This document shows positions 41,487 through 53,708 of a stretch of 64,000 nucleotides of DNA, one piece after another (position 1 is the stretch's first letter; each line of letters opens with the position of its first letter). Below the pieces are notes generated by a model. The model did no database searches, had not been told where the DNA came from, and saw only the letters and a list, made by a program, of their open reading frames with translations. Source of the stretch: Monoplex corrugatus (lineage: Eukaryota; Mollusca; Gastropoda; Littorinimorpha; Ranellidae); contig JAPXFY010000015.1 of assembly GCA_030674185.1 (NCBI GenBank), positions 19,761,280-19,825,279 of the forward strand, read 5' to 3'. The translations under genes were made by a program, and so were the position numbers.

Positions 41487-42691
41487 TATATGACTTGCCA
41501 AATTTCAAAACTCTGTTTTCATTTGTTTGTATGAGAATTTTTCTCATAACCTATACAAATGGTGCATATCAGGGGAACGGCAAGGGGCATAATCGTACGT
41601 AACGAATGAGTTAACAGTCAAACATCAATTCACGGAAATACCAGATTCGCAGTGAACAGTTAAACATATACTCATTATAGCAATGAACATACAAACATGT
41701 TACTGGTATTACTTACTCATCATCACGTTCTGCATACACAAAACCAGTCTACTATGCACATTACTACATTCCAAAACCAGCTGGTGTTTTCAAACTCCAT
41801 GTGATTAATTTAGATGAACACCACATTTGAAATTACAATCCTGAAAAATGAAGACAACATATGGCCACAGCATCCAATATAAAATATTACGTGTGGAGCT
41901 CTTCAGATTGACAAGTTTCATTCTCTGGCAATCTGGCAGTGAAAAAAATTAATCGTACCTACTTCAGCAATACATCACCTCTTTAAAAAAAATTAACAGA
42001 AATAATTACACCCATCAAAACAATAATACTCTATTTCCTAATATAATCTTACTCTTAAAAAAAAAAAAAAAAACCACCACTGTTTACACAGTACAGAACT
42101 GTTGGTCATTCCCTTTTACTCAAAGAAACATTCAATCGTAGCCTCCAAGAAAACATCACCGTCATTTAAAGAATTATCTTTCATACCAAACATCCTGATG
42201 ATCACAATACCAAATGGAATACTGTGAAAGTGGTCCAAGGTGAGGTACTATGATGCATACCTGCACATACACCAATACAACATACATGACAGACATAAAA
42301 CCCTTTAAAATGATTTCACACAACACATCCCTTTTTTGATTAAAGACATGGAAGTCGGAATTCAAACTAATTAATTGTAATCACAAGCATGAAGACTTCA
42401 AACCTTTAGAAAATTATGGCACACTATTTCAAAGATGATGAAAGCTTTAACAACCTCAGGCGTGAAGGTCTTCAAGCTTTTAGAGAGTTTTGATGCGACA
42501 AACCTCTTGACTGCTATCATTACATATGCTTGTCACTTAGAGACTGTTATTTGCTTGTTATCATGAAATGTTTCTAGTTCTCACTTATTTCAGATGAAAC
42601 AGCTTCATATCATTCATCTGAACCAGTTACAGAACTAAAAAACCACATATTAGCCTAAAGATTTATGTATAACTGATCCTTCAGATCTATG
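41487..42691. other. Intergenic, no gene seen
   Basis: A/T-rich with poly-A (42057-42074). It could hold the 3' untranslated exon of PIK3R4 implied by the donor at its stop codon, but no exon can be picked from sequence alone. Confidence 0.4.
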
Positions 42692-42697
42692 TTTATT
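42692..42697 (-). promoter_or_regulatory. Possible PIK3R4 polyadenylation signal
   Basis: TTTATT on the plus strand gives AATAAA on the minus strand, about 185 nt downstream of the PIK3R4 stop codon. It is the nearest canonical hexamer if the transcript is not spliced after the stop. Confidence 0.3.
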
Positions 42698-42881
42698 GGT
42701 CTAATCACACTAAGGTTCAGCAGTAAGTGGTTTAATATAAAACTTACACAATCATTAAAATCTCCAACACAAACCAGAGACCTTTTGAATGATCAGACAC
42801 TTTTATGCGTTAGGGTAGGGACAGGCAGATGTGGCAAAGGGCGAGTTGTACATCAACCATCAATGACGACCAAACACTTAC

Positions 42882-43098
42882 CTATTTCCACACTTTGATG
42901 TGTCCATTGTAGCTGGACGAGACCACCAGACACTGAGAAGCCTGACACAGTGCAATGTCGCTGATGGCATCAATGTGGCCCGTGGGTGGGGCGTCATGGA
43001 TGCTGATGCGTGAAGGGGCCTCCTCCCTGTCTCTCTGTGACAACGCTTGGCCTGTCTTGATCTCCTGTGTCACTTCGCATCCGTCAATCAACTGCGAC
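42882..43098 (-). CDS. PIK3R4: PIK3R4 terminal coding exon
   Basis: The acceptor is AACTTGACAG. It encodes [16 protein letters not shown], then [14 protein letters not shown] and [12 protein letters not shown], with stop TAG at 42884-42882. The next bases on the minus strand are GTAAGTG, so the stop codon coincides with a consensus AG/GTAAGT donor. Confidence 0.9.
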
Positions 43099-43261
43099 CT
43101 GTCAAGTTACATGCTTCACTGTCATATCAGTGTTGTGTGTATCTTATGCAGAAAAGACACTGCTGAATGCCCCAAACATTTATTCACATATAAATCATAC
43201 TGCACACATTAACAAACAATGCACATCACTCACACACTTACTCTCTCTCATCTTCTCAAAG

Positions 43262-43295
<34 letters not shown>

Positions 43296-43325
43296 TACCC
43301 TCCCACCCTCCTCTCAAAACATGCA

Positions 43326-43386
<61 letters not shown>

Positions 43387-43707
43387 TCCTTACTCTCCTC
43401 CATCTTCTCAAAACATGCACACCACACACACACATGCATGCACGCATACACAACATGCTTACCACCCACCCACTGTTCAAAACAATCATACACACACACA
43501 TGCACCACATACAAACACAACAAACGCACACACACACACACACAAAAACACACACATAAAAGAAACACACAAAGAAACACACACACACAAACACACACAC
43601 AGAAGAAACCACACACACAGAAGCAAACACAAACACACAAACAACACACAGAAAAAAACATACACACAGAGAAACAAACACAAACACACATACAAAACAA
43701 ACAGAAA

Positions 43708-43756
<49 letters not shown>

Positions 43757-45419
43757 CTGTAAGAGACAAGATTTGATGGCGAGTCAGCACCATGACTCAT
43801 GATGAAGGACTTGGCAGGACACTTAAGGTCCCAGTAGCGTATACACTTGTCTGTACCCCCAGTCAGGGCAAACGTGTGTGTATCCGTGGATGCCAAATAC
43901 AGTCCCCGTACAGAATGGCCTGAATTCTGCAATACCTTACACTTGTTAGTAAAATAATGACAATAAATAATAAACTGGGCAAGTGTACAATAACACATAA
44001 TGTCTTTCCACTTGCTAGTAAAATAATGACTATAATAAACTGTGCAAGCGCCCATTAACACAAATTGTCACAACTACTTCACTGTCGAAGAAAATCACCA
44101 AAACAATTACAACGAACAAACAGACAAACAAACAAAACAAAAACAAGAAAACTTCAAAATAGCATAAAACACACCTCCAATTATTAAGAAATATCAACAT
44201 CCACCTCTCCACCCCAAGTTTGGGGGGGGGGAAGTTGTCAGAGTTTGTTTGTTTGTTTGTTTGTTAACAGATGTACAGAACTAAGCATGCAGCACTTGTC
44301 AGCTTTGCAGCAATATATTGCACACACAAAAAAGAACAGCTCTGCAGCATGTGTTGCAGCCAAAAATCAGCTCAGCAGCATGCACTGCAGCCAAAAACCA
44401 GCTCTGCTGCAATGCATTGCAGCCAAAGACCAGCTCTGTTGCAATGTGTTGCAGTAAAATATCAGTACTGCTGCAATGTGTTGCAGCCAAAAATCAGCTC
44501 TGCTGCTATGCGCTGCAGCCAAAAACCTGTCTTTTTCTTCAACTCACTGCGCCAAAAACCAGCTTAGCTACAATGTACTGCAGCCAAAAACCAGCTCAGC
44601 TACAATGCACTGCGCCAAAACCAGTCACATGCACTGCGCAAACCAGCTCGTACTGCATACAAAAACCAGCCTGCTACAATGTGTTGCCTGCTACAATGTG
44701 TTGCCTGCTACAATGTGTTGCCTGCTACAATGTGTTGCCTGCTACAATGTGTTGCCTGCTACAATGTGTTGCCTGCTACAATGTGTTGCCTGCTACAATG
44801 TGTTGCCTGCTACAATGTGTTGCCTGCTACAATGTGTTGCCTGCTACAATGCGTTGCAGCCAAAAACCAGCCCTGCTGCAATATGTCACAGCCAAAAACC
44901 GCTCTGCTGACTGCAGCCAAAACCAGCTCTATTGCAATGTGTTGCAGACAAACATGAGCAAGTCAGCAGAGAAGAAACTGGGTCACAAACAAACAAAAAA
45001 TACCAAATGAAATGATAAAATGCTGCACTCACATAATAAAAACATTTAGCGCTGATGTAATGCAGCAACAGACAGGATTCATCACCTTGACCTGCAGGTC
45101 ACAGCAGCAAGTAGATTCTGAGGTCGGTCCCACAAAAAGACAAGGGAAAGCAAGACTTCGAAAGAGACACAGAGAGCTATGCATACATAACATACTTGTA
45201 CATCCATTCAAATACATACTAGCCTAGCAATATTAATGGTGGTTACCTCCATTCCAGTGAAAGGTGGGTATGGGGAGGCCCACAGCATCTCCTGTCTCAT
45301 CATGCTTTCTGCATTCCACATGGACACCTCATTGTTCCACTCCACCGCAGAGGCAAACCATGACTGTTTCTGAGGGTGCATCACAATACGACGCACTCTC
45401 TTCTCTGCAAACACAAACA

Positions 45420-45485
<66 letters not shown>

Positions 45486-46495
45486 GCGCGCGCGCACAGA
45501 GTTTATGAAAAAAAATATTTTAAACAAGAATAGGTGAACCAGAGACCAGACTTTCACTTCTTTTTAATAAATATAAATAGTTTAACTAGAACCAAGATGA
45601 TCTACACCAAGATCTACACAGAGTGCAACATCTATAAAGAAAACTTTATCTGGTAATAAACATATACACCAAGATCTATATAGAGTGCAACTTCTATAAA
45701 GAAAACTTTATCTGGTAACAAACATATACACCAAGATCTACACAGAGTGCAACATCTATAAAGAAAACTTTATCTGGTAACAAACACATACACCAAGATC
45801 TATATAGAGTGCAACATCTATAAAGAAAATTTTATCTGGTAACAAACATATACACCAAGATCTATATAGAGTGCAACTTCTATAAAGAAAACTTTATTTG
45901 GTAATAACATATACACCAAGATCTATATAGAGTGCAACTTCTATAAAGAAAACTTTATTTGGTAATAAACATATACACCAAGATCTATATAGAGTACAAC
46001 TTCTATAAAGACAACTTTATCTGGTAATAAACATATACACCAAGACTATATAGAGTACAACTTCTATAAAGACAACTTATCTGGTAATAAAATATACACC
46101 AAGATCTATATAGAGTACAACTTCTATAAAGACAACTTTATCTGGTAATAAACATATACACCAAGATCTAGAGTACAACTTCTATAAAGAAACCTTTACC
46201 CAGTGATAAACGTACACACCAAGATCTAGAGTGCAACTTCTATAAAGAACACTTTACCTGGTAATAAACAATACACCAAAATCTATATAGGGTGCACCTT
46301 CTATAAAGAAACCTTTATATCAGTTTCCAAGCATTCAGAGAAACAACACTTCACACATTAGAATAAACCACTTACGAAATGATGCTCTCATTTAGTTATA
46401 AATGTATGTATACAAGTATGTGGTGAACAGCAGACTGTGAAAGGGTAGACAAAGAAGGGAGAAAAAGGAACATAAAGAATAAGGTAGGTACGCAT

Positions 46496-46546
<51 letters not shown>

Positions 46547-49500
46547 ATACAAGATAAATTTTCAACAACAACAAACAAAACAGATATACAGGTACACAAA
46601 AACGATTTTTGCCCCCTTGAACCCAAAACATACTTCCACACACAGACACAAAAAAAACAAACAAAAAAACAGAAGAAAAAACAGCAACTGACTGGCTCTG
46701 TGTTTGATGGTAGGAGCTGCAATGGACAGCATGAACCTCATGTCCCACACATTGTGGTTGCCCACACTTGTTCCTACTGTCATCCATGACTGGTTGTGGT
46801 GAACTGCCAACGCTGTGATCACACCTGTACATAGTCACACACACTTTCTTTGTTACTGTGGATCAAAAGGGATGCACGCAAACCAAAGAACATAAAATAC
46901 ATTTTGTTCTGTGCTGTCTAGATTTTGATGATATTCCATCAAGGTTTGTCCCCCTGAAGTATTTATTAATCCAAACATGTTGGAGCATCTAAATTAACTC
47001 CCTTGGCATGATACATAATTAAAGTGTAATTAAAGTGTACTGTAAGACAATAGCGTAAAATTACGGGAGCCAACTTGCCTCAGGTATAAACTGTACTAAT
47101 TTTTGCTGCTCTGTGTAAACATTTCCTGGAAAAATATACATATGTTTAGAAAGGACAAATCCTGAACTACACTATAAAGTAAACTAAACGCCTGTTTGCA
47201 GGAGAAAATGAAATTACAGAGTGTTAGAATGTAAAACAAACCAAACTGGACAACAACCCGCATTCCATCAATGACTGATGTGCTCAAAATACCCTTCATC
47301 ATGTGCTCAAACCTCTCTTGTTCATTTAGAACCAAAACAAAGCCATATTTACCTCAAAATTATCACCAGAGTTATTGTCAACAAAAGTCCCAAATTGTCA
47401 ACTCACGGTCAGTCCCAATCTCACTCATTTTCGTGCAAAAACTTATAGTTCTAAATCAATCGAAAACAGCAAAATGGCCACCATGTGAAAGGAAGGAGGC
47501 AGAGGCAATGCAAAGAAGCCTTCTGATTGGTCAATCTGTATTCATTCACTTTATTGATTGGACAATATTCAGCAGGCGATACAAATAAAGCCACGATCGT
47601 GGTGCATCGTGCTTGGACGGTAAAGCCACGATTGTGGCTTATCATGCTAAGGGGGTTAAAGGAAATCTGCTTTGTCAAATTGTGTAGTTTATTTTACTGT
47701 TAACTGTTAATCTTATTTATTATGCTATTTGATTATTTTTTTCCAATGTATAAGCACCCCTTCAGAAAAGGTTCACTGCCTTTTTTAAAATAAGACTTTT
47801 AAGTCTGACAACTGATGAAATTTTTGGATAAGAAGCCTGTCTGAGATCTCATTATTCTGAACACCGCAACAGACAACATAACTGTGCTGTCCACACAACC
47901 ATTCACCAGCCACACAATGGACCATAACAATAAGAATATACACAGCTCACAGTCACACACATAACACAGTGAAAAAAGCTGTGCAGTAGCCCTGACATGC
48001 CAGTAGACAAGCCTACGGTAGATGAAAGATGGGCAAAGAATTAGCAACCTGGACCAGCTCCGGACTGGAGAGGTGGACATGGTGCTGTTGGCACCAGGGA
48101 CCCATTTTGCCTACTTAAAAGTTTACAGTAACTCGATGCCCAGGCGATTGGAGTGATTCGGATCATGGCTGGAGTAGAAGATTGGTTTAAGGAGGCACTG
48201 GAATCAATGGCTCATAACTTGGGGACAGAAGGTCCAGGAGTCAGGGCTGTGCTGGCCATCTCAAGGCAATGAGACTAATCATGGCCTTTTTAGGTGCACC
48301 TTTGTGACTATTGTCTGTAAGATTACAAAGGGCAGTAAGGTGTAGTAGTAGGCCTATAGCTGGCTCCAATCCCTATATATGCTTCAGGGTCATGGGCCAG
48401 TCTCTAGTTGAACCTGGTCGCGAATTCTATCATGGGGCAAAACCAGTGGTCCCATACTCGCTGTAGGACTTGCGAATTCAGTGTCCACTATGTGTGGACT
48501 ATGGTGACAACACCTCAGGAGAGTCTCTGTCTGCTGGGGAAGCTGTTTTGAGCGAGACCCTCCCCACTGTTTATACAGAAGGCCACAGTCATGTTGTCTA
48601 TGAGCAGCTTCTCTATCTTGCCACAATCAGAGCTTCAAAATCCTAAAAAAACCCGGCCAACCCTTTGAGCTCAAGGACCTTGAAGTGTTGCTACCTCTCA
48701 TCTGCCTGCCACAGATGTGAGACAGAACCATTACATGTGGGCTCCCTATCCCACCTTAATACATTCATATAGAAGTACAGGTTTGTTCTGGGTGGCACAA
48801 TGGGGACTCACACTACTGGATTGGACTAATCAGACCCACTCAACACAGTTTCCCCAAAATAGGGACCCTCCTGGATCATCGCATTCCACCAGTTCAATAC
48901 TTTGGCCCAGAGTGCCAAGATTCTTTTCGGAGGGGCAGTTTCAGGACCCTGCCTAAGGGGACTAGGGGGGCAAGAGATTCCATAGTGCCTAAGAGCAAGT
49001 CAAGGGTCCTGACTGTTGGTATTCTGCCTCACAGTCCTTGAACCACTGGATCCTGTGATGGATAGGGGCCACCATCATGCTCCTGGGGTTTAACCTCATC
49101 CCGAGGAACTAGATTGCTGCGGTTGGAGCTCAATTCTCAAGGTTCAGGATGAAGCCCAACTGGCCACAAAGGACGGATATATGGGCTGTATGGGACAACC
49201 CTTAGTTGTGGCTTTCTGGATAGGATAAGTCAATCGTCTTGGCAACAGTGGAGCCAGATGGACTCCTGGCACACCTGGGAAGCTAGCTTCCTCATCACCT
49301 TGGTATAGAGGTACAGAGCTGGTGAGAGACCAAAGGTGAGGACCAGCCATGGAATACCTGGGACCTCCAAGTGAAGCAGAGGTACTTTCTGTGGTTCCGA
49401 TGGACCAGGATGTGGAAACAGGCATCTCTGAGATCCACCAACATGGCCCAACCACCAAGCCCAATGGCCTTCGGGTGTCGAGAGGAGTCTCCGTCTTGAA

Positions 49501-52500
49501 GTGCACACAGATTAAGAACTTGCTTAAGGCCAAAAGGTTCATGATGGGCCACCACCTGCCAGAGCCTTGAGGATGACAAACAGGCATACATAAAAGCCTG
49601 GCCCAGGCAAAGCTCAAGAGTTCCTCTGATGCCACGCATCTGTGTCAATGGCTACCTCCTATTCTGGGCCTGAGCATCTGGATGGAAGAAGAGGTGTCTG
49701 CAGCCCTTCCAGAACAGCTTGTAGCCCGACTCCAGTGTTTGTATGACCCAGCAGTTTGTGGACAGTTCTCACAGGAGATGTGGGTTGGCGAGATTTTTCC
49801 ATTGATGGGGGCTGCTGGATTTGCTGGGTCAAGCGGACATCACTGGAGGTGAGGCTTGGATGACTAAGCCCTGCGCTGTGGGGCCTGCTGTGAACTGTCA
49901 GCGTGCATACCAGCCCCACCTGATCCATGCAAATGTCCCCCAAAGGGGGGAGTGGTCCCCCTAACTGCGGCACAGGGCAATCTTCAAGGTGCCAATATGG
50001 GGCAATGAGGGACAGAACTGAGCAAGCCACTTCCAGTTTCAACTGATTATGAGTATTATCCACTAAAATCAGACCAAGACATGATGACCTAATGGCACCT
50101 AGATGCATTCAGTCCGACATGGTACAGATATGAAGCCAAACAGCACTGATTCCTCCTCCCCCTCCCCCCATTTTGTACAAAAATGCAGCTTTTATAGCCT
50201 AGCATCAAGAAAAAGGTCTTGTTTGACAAAACCAATTTTCGATTACAAACATTTAAACTTACTGAAACTGCTGAACATTGCCTTCATTTTACAAAAAAAT
50301 CACTTCAAACATAAATCACATATTGCAATATGATCCATCAAAAAAATCACAAGTGAAAAGGCAAAAATGACCAAAAGAAGAAAAAAAGAAGTGAAATGTA
50401 AGAATTAAAACCACAATAATTTGTATAAAAGAGAAACAAAACACACCAAAAAGATCCAAACAGACTGACCCATTTTGGTGTCGTGCCTCAGGACCCAGGC
50501 CGGCTGTTTGGAGCGCAGATCCCAGCCCACAATGTAACCATGTACGGTGCCAAACATCAGCATGGACTGAGCTCCTAGTGTCACACACAATCTTTTGGTA
50601 AATGGGACAGTTTGCACAGTTTTTCATGACAAGTCCGAGACTCAGTGAGTGAAACACTGACATCCACATCATGATATACAACATTTTTGTTGAAAGCCCA
50701 GCTGACTGCATACAGCCACATCAGGGCTATAATTGTTTCAAAACATACAATACTTAACAGGTAAAAAAAAAGAAAAGAATGTACACATATCAATGCATTC
50801 GCGCACATAATCCAAGGAGAAGCCCCAGCGCTGACCACTTCATCCAATTTATCATACAGAGGATTTAAAAAACAAACCAGAATACAACTTTGAACATAAC
50901 TAAGGACACTAAAACATATATAAAAAAGGGCGTATATCACCTAAAATTGCTTCCGCATATCTCATTTACCAAGTCAAAAATGCACTTAATACACGTTCCC
51001 AACTATAAATCCTAAGAGAAAGTACATAAAACTTTACAGAACAGGTGAATGGACCAGCAAGACAGAAAATGATGGGAAGAAATGACAGAAAGCAAAGGAG
51101 GAAGAAAGAACTAAAGTGTGACAGAAAAGAGGACATTTCAAGCACAGAATTCCCAGAAGGTGGGGATACTAGTTATACTGAAAGAGCCCCCGGCATCCCT
51201 ACAGGGGTGGTGGTGGTGATCTTTCATTTAATGTCTATTCACTTAGGTTTGTGTTGTACTGTTCTTTGTTGTACCGTGTTGTGCTGTGAAATGCTATGCT
51301 TTGCTGTGCAATGCTGTTGTATGCAGTACCATGCTGTACTGTGCTTTGTTTTACAGTATTGAGCAATGCTGTGATGTACTGTGTGATGTGATGCAGTGCT
51401 GCGCTATGCAGCATTGTGGTGTGCTGTGTTCTGCTGTATGGTGCTCAGTGGTGTGGTGTTGGGCTATATGATGCTGTCTGTGCCTTACAAAGCAGAGTTG
51501 TGTGTGTTGAGCTGTGTGGTGCTGCGCTAAGAAGTGCAATACTGTGGTGTGGTGTGGTGTGCAGTGCTGTGGTATAGCGCTGTGCTGTGAGGAGCTGTGG
51601 TGTTCTGTGGTGTGGCATGCAGTTCTGTAGTGTAGAGTGCTGTGCAGTGCTATGCTCTGCTGTGATTTGCTGTGGATGTGCAATGTAGTGTGCAGTGTAG
51701 TGATGTGCAGTGCTGTGTTCAGTGCTGTGTGCAGTGCTGTGTGCAGTGCTATGGTGTGCAGTGATATGGTGTGCAGTGCTGTGTGCAGTGCTATGGTGTA
51801 CAGTGCTATGGTGTGCAGTGCTGTGTGCAGTGCTGTGGTATACAGTGCTGTGGTATACAGTGCTGTGGTATACAGTACTGTGTGCAGTGCTGTGGTGTGC
51901 AGTGCTGTGGTGTGCAGTGCTGTGGTGTGCAGTGCTGTGGTATACAGTGCTGTGTGCAGTGCTGTGGTATACAGTGCTGTGTGCAGTGCTGTGGTATACA
52001 GTGCTGTGTGCAGTGCAATGGTGTACAGTGCTGTGGTACAGTGCCACATGGTATACAGTGCTGTGGTATACAGTGCTGTGTGCAGTGCTGTGGTATACAG
52101 TGCTGTGTGCAGTGCTGGTATACAGCGCTGTGTGCAGTGCTATTGTACACAGTGCTGTGGTATACAGTGCTATGGTATACAGTGCTGTGGTATACAGAGC
52201 TGTGTGCAGTGCTGTGGTATACAGAGCTGTGTGCAGTGCTGTGGTATACAGTGCTGTGGTATACAGTGCTGTGGTATGCAATGCTGTGGTATGCAGTGCT
52301 GTGTTTTGCAGTGTTGTGATGTGTGGTGCCGTGTGCAGAGCTAGGTAGCATGCTGTGTGTAATGCTGAGCTGTGCAGAGCTGTTCTGTGCAGTGCTGTGC
52401 TATGGTTTGCAATGTTGTGGCTTGGTGTGGTGTGGTGCCACTGGTGTGATGTGGTGTAGTGTGGTGAGCAGTGCTGTGCAGTCTTCAGTGTGCAGTACTG

Positions 52501-53614
52501 TGTTGTGCTGTGCAATACTTTGTAGTGCTCTGCTTTGCTCTGCTGTACTCTGCTGTGCCCCGAGTACTGTACCATGTTGTGCTGTTCCATGCTTTTTTTG
52601 GTACTACACTGACATGTTGAGTGCTGTGTTGTGCTGTTCAGTGCTTTTTTTGTACTATACTGAGATGTTGTGTGCTGTGTTGTGCTGTTCAGTGCTTTTT
52701 TTGTACTATACTGAGATGTTGTGTGCTGTGTTGTGCTGTTCAGTGCTTTTTTTGTACTATACTGAGATGTTGTGTGCTGTGTTGTGCTGTTCAGTGCTTT
52801 TTTTTTGGTACTATACTGAGATGTTGTGTACTGTTGTGCAATGCTGCAGTGTGGTGTGATGTTCAATGTTGTGTTGTACTGTGTTATGCAGTGCTATGTT
52901 GATGCAAGGGAACACAGTGCTGTGCAGTGCTCTGCGGTATACTGTTGTACTATGCCATGTTTTTTGTTAACAATACATAACTGACTAAATGCAGGCTATG
53001 TTCCCCTTTCCCTCATCTCTAACAACAAGGGCATACTGCCAAAATATGACACCATTTACAAACGATAACGATACATGTCCTGAATTCTATAAGACAGCAG
53101 TCTTCTCAAGTATACTGATAAAATGGTTACAATGGTTACACTTACAATCAACAATGGTTAACTGTCTGCACCATAAAAAGATTCTGCCTCGAATTAACAT
53201 AGACAGACACTCAATATGCAAGTTAGTAGTCAAAATTCAAGCGAAAAGATACTACAATAAAATAAAGGATGATTCAGCCATATCAATGTAGTCTCCTCTT
53301 CAGTACCATTAGATTTCTAATGGCTGTGCCGAGAAGCTTTGATCATAACAGTTGCTGAATTTCAAAATGTGTCAACAAACTTTCAGAATACTAAATTCTT
53401 AACAACACTAGCTGAAAACATTTTGTCTAATAATTTGTACACTTTCAGGCAGTGTGTCCGTGTTACCTTGAAAAAGGGATAACCATCATTTAAAAGGCTG
53501 ATAATTTCCCTCTAGAGCAAATACCTGATATAAATTTGGCAAATAGTGAGCATACCTTTTTGTTATTTCACACATACACACACTCACACACACTCGCACA
53601 CACACACGCACGTG

Positions 53615-53645
<31 letters not shown>

Positions 53646-53673
53646 TCTCTCTTTCACTCTCATACACACGCCT

Positions 53674-53708
<35 letters not shown>

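Noticed and set aside
43067..43793. Long His/Thr- or Cys/Val-rich open frames.
   Set aside because: They arise from (CA)n tracts; PIK3R4 exons in the same area account for the real coding sequence.
44671..44862. Possible homology of the minisatellite unit to a PIK3R4 exon end, by analogy with the array at 55039.
   Set aside because: The unit CCTGCTACAATGTGTTG matches no neighbouring exon boundary.
44318..45010. A 230-codon frame with repeated [21 protein letters not shown] units.
   Set aside because: It is a nested 17-bp and 32-bp minisatellite, with several equivalent frames.
51445..52866. A 473-codon minus-strand open frame rich in Thr, His and Ala.
   Set aside because: It lies wholly in the TGCTGTG compound repeat; several other frames on both strands are equally open and no domain or splice signal supports it.
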